From the NCBI GenBank assembly GCA_029936425.1, contig JAPYSU010000007.1, positions 1-64,000 on the forward strand: a stretch of DNA of 64,000 bases, read 5' to 3'. The notes under the pieces were generated by a model that was not told the DNA's origin, ran no database searches, and saw only the letters and a program-made list of their open reading frames with translations. Positions 26,043 to 36,473 of this stretch are shown piece by piece (within the stretch, counting starts at the first letter, position 1; every line of letters begins with the position of its first letter). The stretch comes from Litorimonas sp. GTDB taxonomy: Bacteria; Pseudomonadota; Alphaproteobacteria; Caulobacterales; Maricaulaceae. Position numbers and translations under genes: made by a program.

Positions 26043-27619
26043 TGAGTTTGCCTGAGTTACTCGCCATTCTCATGTTCGCCTTTGCCTGCGGCTCCCTCAT
26101 GGCCGGATATAGCGTCGCCTTTACTTTGGCGGGTGTTTCCTTGGTTTTTGCCGCGCTGGGCGTCGCAATAGGACAGTTTGATACAGTATTTCTCCTTTCT
26201 ATGCCGGGACGCATCTTCCCAATTCTGACTCGGGAAATACTTATAGCTGTTCCGCTTTTCGTCTTTATGGGCGTAATGCTGGAGAAATCCCGGATAGCCG
26301 AAGACTTACTGGAAAGTATGGGAGAACTTCTGGGGCCTCTTCGCGGAGGTATGGGGGTCTCCGTTATATTTGTCGGGGCGCTGTTAGCGGCTTCCACCGG
26401 CATTGTCGGCGCAACCGTGGTCACGATGGGCCTGATTTCGCTCCCGACCTTACTTCGCAGGGGATATGACCCTGCCCTCGCCTCGGGCTCAATTGCCGCC
26501 TCAGGAACGCTTGGTCAAATCATTCCGCCCTCAATCGTATTGGTCATTTTGGGAGATCAGATTTCCAATGCTTACCAGGAAGCGCAAAGAAGTTTTGGCC
26601 TGGAGAATGCTGGCGTTGTTTCCGTCGGAGACTTGTTTGCCGGTGCCCTTATACCTGGCTTGATTCTGGTGCTTTGCTACGCTCTCTATATTGTCTTTAT
26701 TGCCATAAAATCACCTGTGCGGGCTCCGGCCTATCGGAGCGAAGGTATTGCTTTTCGTGACGCCCTTTTAAGCTCCGTAAAATCCATGCTGCCGCCCGTA
26801 CTCCTAATCATAGCTGTATTGGGCTCAATTCTGTCCGGTTACGCCACTCCCACGCGCGGCGCGGCGCTTGGCGCGCTTGGAGCTGTTCTTCTCGCGGCCT
26901 ATAAAAGAACTGACAGCCTTTTCGTTAAACGCCTTATACTCGCAGGAACATCCGGAATGGGCGTGCTCATATTAATGGATGTTTTCGGGGTCGACCTCCG
27001 TCTCAATCTAGCCGATAGGTCGTTGGAACTGACCGTTCTTCTTTGGCTATCCTTTTTATTTTCTGCAACCGGCCTAATTGCGGCTGTAACCAGTTTTGCC
27101 TCTCTTCAAAAATCAGGTGATCTAGCTCCTGTTTCACGTTCTACACTTCATATTACCTGCATGGTGTTTTTGATCCTAATTGGCGCAACTATTTTCAGCC
27201 TCATTTTTCGTGGCTTTGGCGGCGATGAACTCGTCGCGCATTGGTTAGAAAACGCGCCCGGCGGTCTTTGGGGCGGGTTTGCTCTGGTCATGCTCGTCAT
27301 GTTCATTTTAGGCTTTTTTCTGGATTTTATCGAGATTACCTTTGTTGTTGTCCCATTGGTCGCCCCTCCCTTGCTTGCCGCTGGGCTGGATCCGATTTGG
27401 TTGGGCGTCATCATGGCGCTGAACCTTCAGACCAGTTTTCTCACGCCGCCATTCGGGTTTGCCCTGTTTTACCTTCGCGGCGTTGCTCCGCCTGAAGTCA
27501 CGACCCCTCAGATATATAAGGGCGTCCTGCCTTTTATTCTTATTCAGATATTCGTAATTGCACTGATTATAGCTTTTCCAAAACTTGCCACGGGTTTGCC
27601 GAACTTATTCTATGGATGA
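26042..27619 (+). CDS. TRAP transporter large permease (DctM)
   Basis: This 525-aa membrane protein is somewhat longer than the ~430-aa norm, with extra hydrophobic segments around residues 290-390. Family signatures include VPLFVFMGVMLEKS, GIVGATVVTMGLISLP, ASGTLGQIIPPSIVLVI and LTPPFGFALFYLRGVAP. It drives sodium- or proton-coupled import with the DctQ and binding-protein partners encoded just upstream. The longer form is typical of transporters with TakP-like binding proteins. Confidence 0.93.
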   Translation: MSLPELLAILMFAFACGSLMAGYSVAFTLAGVSLVFAALGVAIGQFDTVFLLSMPGRIFPILTREILIAVPLFVFMGVMLEKSRIAEDLLESMGELLGPLRGGMGVSVIFVGALLAASTGIVGATVVTMGLISLPTLLRRGYDPALASGSIAASGTLGQIIPPSIVLVILGDQISNAYQEAQRSFGLENAGVVSVGDLFAGALIPGLILVLCYALYIVFIAIKSPVRAPAYRSEGIAFRDALLSSVKSMLPPVLLIIAVLGSILSGYATPTRGAALGALGAVLLAAYKRTDSLFVKRLILAGTSGMGVLILMDVFGVDLRLNLADRSLELTVLLWLSFLFSATGLIAAVTSFASLQKSGDLAPVSRSTLHITCMVFLILIGATIFSLIFRGFGGDELVAHWLENAPGGLWGGFALVMLVMFILGFFLDFIEITFVVVPLVAPPLLAAGLDPIWLGVIMALNLQTSFLTPPFGFALFYLRGVAPPEVTTPQIYKGVLPFILIQIFVIALIIAFPKLATGLPNLFYG

Positions 27620-27700
27620 CCTGAATGCGTTTAAAGATTCTTGCTTGCAAGTCATCGTGAATGGCGGCACATTCTTAACGGCGTTAAACGGGGATCTTAT

Positions 27701-28267
27701 ATGACCACTCTCTTTGTTATTATCGGCATTATCGTTCTAATCGGCTTTCTGATTGTCGGAATTTACAACCGGCTTGTCAGTCTTCGGCAAACGACAAATC
27801 AGGCTTGGTCGGATATAGAAGTGCAGCTCAAACAGCGTCAGGACCTTGTTCCGCAGCTTGTGAATACGGTCAAAGGTTACGCCTCTCACGAGAAAGAGAC
27901 TTTTGAAGAGGTCGTTCGCGCACGTAGCGCGGCGGTTAATGCCAATAACGTCAAAGACCAAGCTCAAGCTGAAGGCATGCTCTCTGCCGCTCTGGGCAAA
28001 CTTTTCGCATTGGCCGAAGCGTATCCTGAGCTAAAAGCCAATACAAACTTCCTCCAGCTGCAGGATCAACTCGCTGATATTGAAAACAAAATCGCCGCCG
28101 CACGTCGTTTCTATAACAATTCGGTTCAGGAATATAATACTGGGCGGGAGCAATTTCCAGCTGTCCTCATTGCCGGACCCTTTGGTTTTCAAGAGCGCGA
28201 ATTTTTTGAAGCACCGGAAGGGCGTCAATCTCTTCAGACGCCTCCAACTGTCGATTTCAGCAGCTAA
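27701..28267 (+). CDS. lemA: LemA family protein
   Basis: The product is 188 aa. A single N-terminal membrane helix (residues ~3-22) is followed by the long helical LemA domain: YNRLVSLRQTTNQAWSDIEVQLKQRQDLVPQLV and the late FYNNSVQEYNTGREQFP segment. I chose the ATG at 27701, after a GGGGAT, over an upstream frame start at 27641. The family's role is unclear; members are often paired, as here, with an M48 protease gene, which suggests a shared membrane quality-control role. Confidence 0.92.
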   Translation: MTTLFVIIGIIVLIGFLIVGIYNRLVSLRQTTNQAWSDIEVQLKQRQDLVPQLVNTVKGYASHEKETFEEVVRARSAAVNANNVKDQAQAEGMLSAALGKLFALAEAYPELKANTNFLQLQDQLADIENKIAAARRFYNNSVQEYNTGREQFPAVLIAGPFGFQEREFFEAPEGRQSLQTPPTVDFSS

Positions 28268-28282
28268 TTTTTTGGCCTGACA

Positions 28283-29353
28283 GTGTTCAAATCTTACGGC
28301 CTTCAAACTCATATCTGGAACAATAATCTTCGCAGTTTGATACTGCTTATTCTGTTTCCGGTTTTACTGCTGGTTATGGGGTATGGCCTGATGCTGATCT
28401 GGCTCGGCTTTACCAGCAACAGTTCGCTCCAGAGCAGTTTTACTTATGCCGCCGACTTGATTCCGACGGCCGCCCCTATAGCGATAGGCGCAGCGGCTCT
28501 CTGGTTTTTTATTGCCTTTTTCGCCCATCAAGCCCTGATCGACGCCGCGACTAAAGCCCGTTCTCTTACAGTTAGCGAAGAACCCAGAGCCTACCGCCTG
28601 CTAGAAAATCTGGCGATTTCTCGCGGCACAATAACGCCAAAGCTCAAGATTATCGAAACACCCGTGCTGAACGCCTATGCGAGCGGTATACGAGACAAGA
28701 ACTACACGGTCACCCTCACGCGAGGACTATTGAATGAGCTAGATGATGAAGAGTTGGAGGCCGTTATCGCTCATGAGCTTTGCCACATCAGAAACAAAGA
28801 CGTACGCATGCTCATTATCGCCGTAATCTTCGTCGGAATTTTTGCATTTATTGGTGAAGGTGTCGTACGCGGGATGTTCCGAACGAATTTGCCAAGGTCG
28901 AATTCGCACCGACGCAGCGGCGGCGGTAATGCCGCTATCCTCATCGTTATCGGAATAGCTATCATTGCCGTGACTTATCTGATCGCAATATTGATAAGGT
29001 TCTCTTTATCAAGGCGCCGTGAATTTCTGGCCGATGCCGGAGCCGTCGAACTGACCAAAAATCCAGATGCCATGATACGTGTTCTCCAAAAACTATCTGG
29101 AAATGCAGAGTTAAAAAATGTGCCTGACGAAGTTCGGGAGATGGCGCTTCATAACCCCCGCGTCGGCTTGGCCGGGCTTTTCGCAACCCACCCCCCGATC
29201 GAAAAACGTATTGAAGCACTTATCAAGTTTGGCGGCGGTCATATCGGCACCAAAAGCCGCAAGGACCGAAACAGTGAGACGGTATCAGGGGAACGAAACA
29301 ATTCTCCGGAAAACAACCGTTTTCGGAAAAACCCTTGGTCACGCGAGCCTTAA
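28283..29353 (+). CDS. M48 family (HtpX-like) membrane metalloprotease
   Basis: The product is 356 aa. Hydrophobic helices at ~20-42 and ~62-82 precede the zinc motif HELCH (His164, Glu165, His168); a further pair of helices and the third ligand region (EFLADAGAVEL) follow. Starting at GTG, it lies 15 nt after lemA. The C-terminal ~35 residues are polar and low-complexity. HtpX-like proteases degrade damaged membrane proteins. The pairing with LemA is frequent in bacteria. Confidence 0.92.
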   Translation: MFKSYGLQTHIWNNNLRSLILLILFPVLLLVMGYGLMLIWLGFTSNSSLQSSFTYAADLIPTAAPIAIGAAALWFFIAFFAHQALIDAATKARSLTVSEEPRAYRLLENLAISRGTITPKLKIIETPVLNAYASGIRDKNYTVTLTRGLLNELDDEELEAVIAHELCHIRNKDVRMLIIAVIFVGIFAFIGEGVVRGMFRTNLPRSNSHRRSGGGNAAILIVIGIAIIAVTYLIAILIRFSLSRRREFLADAGAVELTKNPDAMIRVLQKLSGNAELKNVPDEVREMALHNPRVGLAGLFATHPPIEKRIEALIKFGGGHIGTKSRKDRNSETVSGERNNSPENNRFRKNPWSREP

Positions 29354-29417
29354 AAGAAGATAGACTCCGCGCGTCCTTACTGTTATTCGATAAAAAACTA
29401 GTTAAGGATTTTTCATT

Positions 29418-32333
29418 ATGACACTCCCAAAAACGCGCTTTCTGTTGGCTAGCGCTGCAGCTTCCGCTCTACTTATCGCCTGTGGACAACCAGATTCACA
29501 ATCGAACTCAGAAACTAATGCACCGGAACAGGTGCAGATGGTCAATCTCCCCGACGGGATTACCAAAGTGGAAGAAGTAAAATCCACGGCCAGCGATGAA
29601 GTCATTATTCCCTACACCAAATACAAACTGGACAACGGCCTGACGATTGTTCTGCATGAAGACAAGTCCGACCCGCTTGTCCATGTCGATATGACCTATC
29701 ATGTCGGGTCTGGCCGCGAAGAGCCCGGACGTTCAGGGTTTGCTCATTTCTTTGAACATATGCTCTTCCAGGGCTCTGAAAACGTGGCCGACGAACAGCA
29801 CTTCAAATTGATTACAGAATCAGGAGGTACGCTTAACGGTTCCACCAACGCTGACCGAACTAATTATTATCAGACTGTCCCATCCAATCAGCTTGAAAAA
29901 ATGCTATGGCTGGAAGCAGACCGGATGGGTTACTTCCTGAATGCTGTGACCCAGGAATCTTTCGAAGTTCAGCGAGAAACAGTAAAGAACGAACGTGGCC
30001 AACGTTATGACAACCGCCCTTACGGTTTGCTCTTCGAGCGTGTTGGCGAAGCGATGTATCCGGAAGGACATCCTTACAGCTGGTCAACCATCGGCTATCT
30101 CGAAGACCTTGATCGCGCCGACCTCAATGACCTCAAAAAATTCTTTGTGGAGTGGTATGGCCCGAACAATGCTGTCCTGACAATCGGCGGCGACATCGAC
30201 AAGGAACAAACACTGGAATGGATCAAAACTTACTTTGGTCCAATCCCGGCAGGTCCTGAACAGGATGATCCGGTCTATAAACCTGTTACCCTGAGCGAAG
30301 ACCGTTATATTTCAATGGAAGACAATGTTCAGCTTCCTCTGCTTTATATGTCTTGGCCAACCGTACATGCCAATCACCCAGACGAAGCGCCGTTGGACGT
30401 TTTGGCCAATATTATGGGTCAAGGACAGACTTCCCTACTTTATAAAAACCTTCAAAAACCTGGCATTACAGTACAAGCCAGCGCGGGTCATGGATGCCGT
30501 GAAATAAGCTGCAGCTTCACAATGTTTACCCTGGCAAATCCTGCCAAAGTTCAAAACCTTGGTGATCTCGAGGACACCATTCGAGAATCGCTTACAGAGT
30601 TCGAAGGTCGCGGCGTTTTAGATGACGATCTGACACGTGTGAAAGCGGATATCGTTTCCGGACTTATCTACGGTTTGGAAAGTGTTGCCGGCAAAGTGTC
30701 TCAACTTGCCGCTTATGAGACCTATCGCGATGACCCGAACGGGATTGGTGATGATATTGCGCGGTATGAAGGCGTAACGAAAGAAGATGTCCTTCGCGTC
30801 TATGATGAATATATTAAAGATCAGCCTGCCGTTATCATGAGCATTGTGCCAAACGGCCAGCCGCAAATGATTGCGCAAGAAGATACCTGGGAAAGATATG
30901 AGCGGACTATTCCGGATACGTCCGGCGAGTCTGACGATTTTGAGTGGTCACTACCTGAGGACCCAGAAGGTTTTGACCGCTCCGTTGTTCCGCCAGCCGG
31001 TGAAAACCCGGCCATTAAGGCACCGGATACTTATGAATTTGCAATAGGCGATATGAGCGTCTTGGGAGCCCAAAATACGGAAGTCCCAACAACGACGTTA
31101 CAGCTTCGCATCAAAGCAGCTCAAAATTACGATCCGATCGAAAAGGTTGGCCTCGCAAGTTTGACAGCTGGGCTTATGAACGAGGCCACAACGGAGCGCA
31201 GTGCAGAAGAACTCTCCAATGAACTCGACAAGTTGGGCTCTTCCGTTTCTTTTAGCGCCGGTGATACTTACACAACAATGACCGTCCGGACTCTAACTGA
31301 AAATCTAGACGCGACCATGGCGATTGCGATGGAAAGATTGTTAAAACCCAAATTCTCTGAAGAAGATTTTGCTCGCGATAAAGACAATGCCATCCAAGGC
31401 ATTCGCGCGAACAAGAAAGAAGCTAGCGTAACAGCCAGCAATCTGTTCAACAAAATGATGTACGGTGCTGACAATCCTACGGCTTACGCCTCATCGGGCA
31501 CGGAAGAGACTGTCGAAGCAATTACACTAGAGGATGTGAAGGCTTTCTATGCCGATCATTACTCTCCTAAAATTGCATCAGTTGTTGCTGTGAGTGATTT
31601 AGGCCAAGCGAGTTTACAAAGTGCACTTGAGCCTCTCACGGCTTGGACAGGCGAAGACGTTGCCAGCGTGGAAATGAATCCCTTCCCTGAATTAGAAGAC
31701 GGAACGATCTATTTCGTTGATAAACCTGACGCCGCCCAAAGCGAAATTCGGATCGGCAAACGCGCCCTTCCTTATGATGCAACTGGAGAATACTACCGTG
31801 CAGGTATTATGAACTACCCCCTCGGCGGAGCTTTCAACAGCCGTATAAATCTGAACCTACGCGAGGATAAAGGCTATACTTATGGAGCCCGGTCTTTCTT
31901 CAATGGTGACGAGAAAGCAGGCTGGTATCGCGCCGGCGCCGCCGTTCGCGCGGATGCAACAGCAGCTTCGATTGTCGAATTTGTGAATGAAATCAGTAAA
32001 TTCCATGAATCCGGTATCACGGACGAAGAATTGACGTTCACCAAATCGGCTATTGGTCAGAGTGATGCGCGCGCATATGAGACGCCACGTCAAAAACTCG
32101 GGTTCTTGTCGAGAATGGCAACATATGACCTCGAGCCAAGTTTTGTAGATGAGCAATCTGACATTCTACAAGCCATGACCAAAGAGGAAATTGATGCCTT
32201 GGCAGATCAGCATCTTAATCTGGATGAAATGATTATGGTCGTCGTAGGTGATAAAGCAAAAGTCTATGACGAAGTTGTCGAGCTCGGCTATGACGTCGTC
32301 GAGGTGGATGCAAACGGTAATCCCGTCGAATAG
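29418..32333 (+). CDS. M16 family zinc metallopeptidase, lipoprotein
   Basis: This 971-aa protein has a lipoprotein signal (lipobox ending at Cys22). The inverted zinc motif HFFEH (His110, Glu113, His114) lies in the first M16 domain. A full tandem of M16 peptidase and M16-C domains follows, the second half (from ~residue 530) being inactive, as is normal for pitrilysin-type single-chain enzymes. It probably degrades peptides in the periplasm or at the cell surface. An AAGGA lies about 10 nt before the ATG, and an intrinsic terminator follows the gene. Confidence 0.93.
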   Translation: MTLPKTRFLLASAAASALLIACGQPDSQSNSETNAPEQVQMVNLPDGITKVEEVKSTASDEVIIPYTKYKLDNGLTIVLHEDKSDPLVHVDMTYHVGSGREEPGRSGFAHFFEHMLFQGSENVADEQHFKLITESGGTLNGSTNADRTNYYQTVPSNQLEKMLWLEADRMGYFLNAVTQESFEVQRETVKNERGQRYDNRPYGLLFERVGEAMYPEGHPYSWSTIGYLEDLDRADLNDLKKFFVEWYGPNNAVLTIGGDIDKEQTLEWIKTYFGPIPAGPEQDDPVYKPVTLSEDRYISMEDNVQLPLLYMSWPTVHANHPDEAPLDVLANIMGQGQTSLLYKNLQKPGITVQASAGHGCREISCSFTMFTLANPAKVQNLGDLEDTIRESLTEFEGRGVLDDDLTRVKADIVSGLIYGLESVAGKVSQLAAYETYRDDPNGIGDDIARYEGVTKEDVLRVYDEYIKDQPAVIMSIVPNGQPQMIAQEDTWERYERTIPDTSGESDDFEWSLPEDPEGFDRSVVPPAGENPAIKAPDTYEFAIGDMSVLGAQNTEVPTTTLQLRIKAAQNYDPIEKVGLASLTAGLMNEATTERSAEELSNELDKLGSSVSFSAGDTYTTMTVRTLTENLDATMAIAMERLLKPKFSEEDFARDKDNAIQGIRANKKEASVTASNLFNKMMYGADNPTAYASSGTEETVEAITLEDVKAFYADHYSPKIASVVAVSDLGQASLQSALEPLTAWTGEDVASVEMNPFPELEDGTIYFVDKPDAAQSEIRIGKRALPYDATGEYYRAGIMNYPLGGAFNSRINLNLREDKGYTYGARSFFNGDEKAGWYRAGAAVRADATAASIVEFVNEISKFHESGITDEELTFTKSAIGQSDARAYETPRQKLGFLSRMATYDLEPSFVDEQSDILQAMTKEEIDALADQHLNLDEMIMVVVGDKAKVYDEVVELGYDVVEVDANGNPVE

Positions 32334-32352
32334 ACATCCCTTTCAAGCAAAG

Positions 32353-32382
32353 AAAAAGCCCTGGTCAAACGGGGCTTTTTTT
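32353..32382 (+). terminator. Intrinsic terminator after the M16 protease gene
   Basis: AAAAAGCCC (32353-32361) pairs with GGGCTTTTT from 32372 across a loop of about 10 bases, followed by a T-run to 32382. The A-rich left arm gives the mirror-image T-run on the minus strand, so it may also end parC transcripts arriving from the other side. Confidence 0.85.
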
Positions 32383-32400
32383 ATACGCTATTTTCAAACC

Positions 32401-34662
32401 TTAGAGGTTTTTGTCAGGATCAAAAACACCTTTACGCGAGAAGCCTCTGGGAGCCATTCGCCCGGCCTGGGCCCGTTTGCCTTCGAGTAGTTCCCAGTCA
32501 TTGACTTCAGTACGGCGTCCCGCGCTATCCAGGAAGAATAGACCCTCTTCGGGATCAAAAGTTGTGATGTCGGCCAAGCCCCCATCTTTATATTTCTGTA
32601 AACGGACGCCTTTACCGCGTGCCATCACCGGCAATTCTTCGACATCATAAGTCAGGATTTTCCGGTTCTCTCCAATGACCGCAATCTTCTCGCCTTTGAC
32701 TTCAATACAGCGAACCGCTTCCGCGTCGCCCCTGACGTTAAGTGTTTTCCGGCCTGTACGGGTAGAGGCAACAATATCGGCTTCATTTACCCGGAATCCG
32801 TAGCCTTCTGAGCTGGCAACCAAAATTTCGCGATTTTCATCGTGAACAAACATACCCACAGGCACGTGATCATTTTCCAAATCCACCATCAAGCGAATAG
32901 GTTCGCCGTTGCCGCGCCCACCGGGAAGTTTATCCGCGCCTAAAGTGTAAAACTTACCGTTTGAGGCGAAGATAATAATTTTATCCGTTGTCTGCGCATT
33001 CAAACTAAAAGCCAGGCTGTCTCCGTCTTTGAATTTCAATGACGAGTCATCCTCCAAATGCCCTTTCATCGCGCGAATCCAGCCCATACTGGAGAGCACA
33101 ACGGTAATGGGCTCTTTGGTAATGAAAGCCGTACTCAAATCGACATCTATATCCGGCTGATCTTCGAAATGCGTGCGGCGCGCTCCAATTTCTGTTTTCG
33201 GCCCGTAAATTTTTTTAAGCTCTTTGACCTGTTCGGAAATAGCCGCCCATTGTTTTGCATCAGACCCTAACAAAGCCTCCAATTCCGCCTTTTCTGACGC
33301 GAGCTTGTCATATTCCGTCTTGATCTCGATTTCCTGAAGCTTGTTCAGGGCGCGGAGCCGCATATTCAAAATCGCATCGGCCTGACGTTCCGTCAGGTTA
33401 AATGCGTTCATCAGCTCTTCTTTGGGCTTATCCTCAAACCGGATAATTCGAATAACCTCGTCAAGGTTCAGGAAGGCAATCATATACCCGTCCAGAACCT
33501 CCATGCGATCCTCGATCTTGCCGAGACGCTGCTGAGAACGGCGCTGAAGCACTTCACGGCGGTGATCCAACCAACTCTGAATGACTTCTTTCAGATCCAT
33601 CACCCGCGGCGTTCGTGTCTTGTCGAGGACATTCATGTTCAGGCTGACACGGCTCTCCAATTCTGAAACCTTGAACAGGCTTTCCATCAATATTTTGGCA
33701 TCGATATTCTTACTGCGCGGCTCTAAAATAATGCGCACATCTTCAGCGGATTCGTCCCGAACATCCGAAAGGCCAGAGGCCTTTTTTGACTCGATGACTT
33801 CTGCGAGTTTTTCAATAAGCCGGGATTTTTGAACCTGATAAGGAATCTCAGTCACCACAATCTGATAAGTTCCATGCCCGGTGTCCTCGACTTCCCAGCG
33901 GCACCGAACTTTAAAACTCCCTTTACCAGTTGTGTAAGCCTCCAGCATGGAGGACTTCGGCTCAACGATTATACCTCCTGTAGGAAGATCAGGGCCAAGG
34001 ATATAATTCATCAGTGTTTCAATGCGAGCATTCGGCGTCTGAATAAGATGGAGGGCCGCATCACAAATTTCGGCCACATTATGGGGCGGAATAGATGTTG
34101 CCATACCGACCGCAATCCCTTGCGATCCATTCGCCAACAGGTTGGGAAAACCTGCCGGTAAAACTTGTGGCTCTGTGTCCTCTTCATTGTAAGTTGGCAC
34201 AAAATCGACGGCATTTTCGTCAATGCCTTCAAGCAGGGCCAAGCCAGCCGGGGTCATTTTCGCTTCGGTGTAACGCATGGCGGCGGGACTATCGCCGTCA
34301 ATATTGCCAAAGTTCCCCTGCCCGTTAACAAGCGGGTATCGCGCGGAAAAAGACTGGGAAAGTTTAACGAGCGCGTCGTAAATCGATTGATCTCCATGCG
34401 GGTGATATTGGCCCATCACATCCCCCACAATCCGCGCGCATTTCTTATGTGCGCCTTCAGGGTTCAGTTTAAGCTGCCGCATGGCATAGAGAATACGGCG
34501 ATGGACAGGTTTCATCCCATCCCGCACGTCCGGCAGAGCGCGCTGCGTAATTGTAGAGAGCGCATAAGCCAGATAGCGCGAAGACAGCGCATCATCTATG
34601 TGTTCGCTGATAATCGCGGTCTCAGAAATTGTCTCGCCGTCGTCTATTGGTTTTTTAGCCAT
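32401..34662 (-). CDS. parC: DNA topoisomerase IV subunit A
   Basis: The product is 753 aa. The N-terminal breakage-reunion domain contains [14 protein letters not shown] and the catalytic Tyr131 ([10 protein letters not shown]); the C-terminal pinwheel domain starts around residue 500. With ParE it unlinks daughter chromosomes. In the quinolone-determining region the sequence is [10 protein letters not shown], with Gln92 at the position occupied by Ser80 in E. coli ParC. It lies downstream of recO and is likely transcribed separately or at the tail of that block. Confidence 0.96.
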   Translation of the reverse strand: MAKKPIDDGETISETAIISEHIDDALSSRYLAYALSTITQRALPDVRDGMKPVHRRILYAMRQLKLNPEGAHKKCARIVGDVMGQYHPHGDQSIYDALVKLSQSFSARYPLVNGQGNFGNIDGDSPAAMRYTEAKMTPAGLALLEGIDENAVDFVPTYNEEDTEPQVLPAGFPNLLANGSQGIAVGMATSIPPHNVAEICDAALHLIQTPNARIETLMNYILGPDLPTGGIIVEPKSSMLEAYTTGKGSFKVRCRWEVEDTGHGTYQIVVTEIPYQVQKSRLIEKLAEVIESKKASGLSDVRDESAEDVRIILEPRSKNIDAKILMESLFKVSELESRVSLNMNVLDKTRTPRVMDLKEVIQSWLDHRREVLQRRSQQRLGKIEDRMEVLDGYMIAFLNLDEVIRIIRFEDKPKEELMNAFNLTERQADAILNMRLRALNKLQEIEIKTEYDKLASEKAELEALLGSDAKQWAAISEQVKELKKIYGPKTEIGARRTHFEDQPDIDVDLSTAFITKEPITVVLSSMGWIRAMKGHLEDDSSLKFKDGDSLAFSLNAQTTDKIIIFASNGKFYTLGADKLPGGRGNGEPIRLMVDLENDHVPVGMFVHDENREILVASSEGYGFRVNEADIVASTRTGRKTLNVRGDAEAVRCIEVKGEKIAVIGENRKILTYDVEELPVMARGKGVRLQKYKDGGLADITTFDPEEGLFFLDSAGRRTEVNDWELLEGKRAQAGRMAPRGFSRKGVFDPDKNL

Positions 34663-34746
34663 ATGTCCTCAATCCCGAATCAGATTTAAGTTTAGCCGCG
34701 TGCGCTCGAGAGGCCACGCCTTTAAGCAGAATTCCTGTGGTTGAAC

Positions 34747-35490
34747 TCAAGGATTATAAGACCGCGCAATATCTGCCGCTATCAGGCGCTCTATCAATTG
34801 ATGACGCGCGTCGGGCAAAGTTCTATTCAAATTCCATTGCACACGTGTTTCCAGAAAATGTCCGGTCAATTTCAGACCATCCAGAATATCTTCCGGCGAG
34901 CTTCCGGCTTGCCCGCGAAGAAAAGGCGGCAAACGAAGAAGTTTATCCAGGTAAGGCTCCGCCGCACTTGCTGTCACGGCGCGCCCGGACCGCGGCGAAA
35001 TATGGGTGAGATTGTCATTTCGGCCTGTCGCCGCGCATCGGTCAAAGTCGAGTCCGTATCCCAGAGCCGTAAGAAGTCCTGCCTCCCACCTTATATAAAG
35101 CGCGGGCCAAATATCTATGTCGTGCAGGTTAGCCAATACAATTTGAAAGACATCGAATATTGGCTCATGTGTTTCGCGTTCCGGCAACATTTCCCGGCAC
35201 ATAGCCGTCATGGCATTAAGACCTGTCAGAGAAAGTCTGTCATCCATCAGTTCTGCCGCACGAGAGTCTATACTTTCGACGGTATAATAACCTAACTGCT
35301 CAGACAGACGCCCACGCCATTCAACACGTACATGATTTCCAGGTTGCAAGACCGGTCTCATTCGGCGGCCTATTCCGCCGCGCACGAGGCCTTTATGGCG
35401 ACCCTGCTCACGTGTGAAGACATCTATGATGGCAGAGGTTTCGCCATGTTTCTGAGTAGAAAGAATATAGCCTTCGGCCTGCCAATTCAT
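34747..35490 (-). CDS. recO: DNA repair protein RecO
   Basis: The product (247 aa) has an N-terminal OB-fold (ILSTQKHGETSAIIDVFTREQGRHKGLVRGG) and a C-terminal helical part. It acts with RecF and RecR in loading RecA onto SSB-coated single-stranded DNA. It follows era by 20 nt in the conserved block. Cysteines for the zinc finger seen in some RecO proteins are not obvious here. Confidence 0.94.
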   Translation of the reverse strand: MNWQAEGYILSTQKHGETSAIIDVFTREQGRHKGLVRGGIGRRMRPVLQPGNHVRVEWRGRLSEQLGYYTVESIDSRAAELMDDRLSLTGLNAMTAMCREMLPERETHEPIFDVFQIVLANLHDIDIWPALYIRWEAGLLTALGYGLDFDRCAATGRNDNLTHISPRSGRAVTASAAEPYLDKLLRLPPFLRGQAGSSPEDILDGLKLTGHFLETRVQWNLNRTLPDARHQLIERLIAADIARSYNP

Positions 35491-35510
35491 ATCTCAAACG
35501 CCCTCATAGA

Positions 35511-36473
35511 TTAGACGTCAAATTCGAGCCCGCTCTCGGCGTATCGGGCTTTGTCGTCCTGCCAATTGTCACGCACTTTCACAAACAGGAAGAGATGAAC
35601 CTTGCGACCCAACCATTCGCTCATATCCTTTCGAGCGGCGGCGCCAATATCTTTAATAGTGCGACCGCCTTTTCCGAGTACAATGGGCTTCTGGCTGTCC
35701 CGGCGAACATATATGACTTGGTCGACGCGTATGTCGCCTTTTTTAGTTTCCTTCCAGCTCTCCGTCTCGACCGTAGAGGCATAGGGCAGTTCATCGTGGA
35801 GACGCAGGAACAGTTTTTCTCTGGTGATCTCTGCGGCCATCAAGCGCATCGGAATATCAGCGGCCTGATCCGGTGAATATAAGTAGGGCCCAGACGGCAT
35901 AGCGTCTGCGACAAGTGTTCCCAGCTTTTCGACGCCGTCCAAATTAAGGGCAGAAACCGGAATAATATCTTTGTAAACGCCCCGCTCCGCAAAAGATTGT
36001 ATCAAGGGGAGAACTTCGTCATGCGGAATTTTGTCAATTTTGTTCAGAGCCAGGATAGCGTTGGACACTTCTCTCTTTTTCAGACCTTTGATAACCCGCT
36101 CACTGTCCTCACATGAGAGTCTATCTTGCCCGTCCCCTTCTCCCGCCTGACGCCGAAGCCAAGCCGGAGCGTCAATAACATGGACAATGACATTGGCGTC
36201 ATTCATGCCGGTCCAGGCCGCATGCACCATGGATTTTGAAAGGCGGTCGGAATCCCGGGCTTCAAAAATGCCGGGCGTATCAATCATGACGGCCTGCGCA
36301 GTCTGGCCTTTCGACGTTTCGAGCATGGCAATGCCGCGAATTTGAAATCGGGTCGTTTGGACTTTATGCGTGACAATGGAGACTTTCTCACCGACCAAAG
36401 CATTGGTTAAAGTCGATTTCCCAGCGTTCGGAGCCCCGACTATGGCAGCAAATCCAGAGTATGTTTCACTCAT
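35511..36473 (-). CDS. era: GTPase Era
   Basis: The product (320 aa) carries the GTP-binding motifs GAPNAGKS (G1), DTPG (G3) and NKID (G4), then a C-terminal KH RNA-binding domain (QKPIVLGKGGRTIKDIG). It binds 16S rRNA during small-subunit assembly. It overlaps the end of the RNase III gene by 4 nt (ATGA), a coupling seen widely. Confidence 0.97.
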   Translation of the reverse strand: MSETYSGFAAIVGAPNAGKSTLTNALVGEKVSIVTHKVQTTRFQIRGIAMLETSKGQTAQAVMIDTPGIFEARDSDRLSKSMVHAAWTGMNDANVIVHVIDAPAWLRRQAGEGDGQDRLSCEDSERVIKGLKKREVSNAILALNKIDKIPHDEVLPLIQSFAERGVYKDIIPVSALNLDGVEKLGTLVADAMPSGPYLYSPDQAADIPMRLMAAEITREKLFLRLHDELPYASTVETESWKETKKGDIRVDQVIYVRRDSQKPIVLGKGGRTIKDIGAAARKDMSEWLGRKVHLFLFVKVRDNWQDDKARYAESGLEFDV

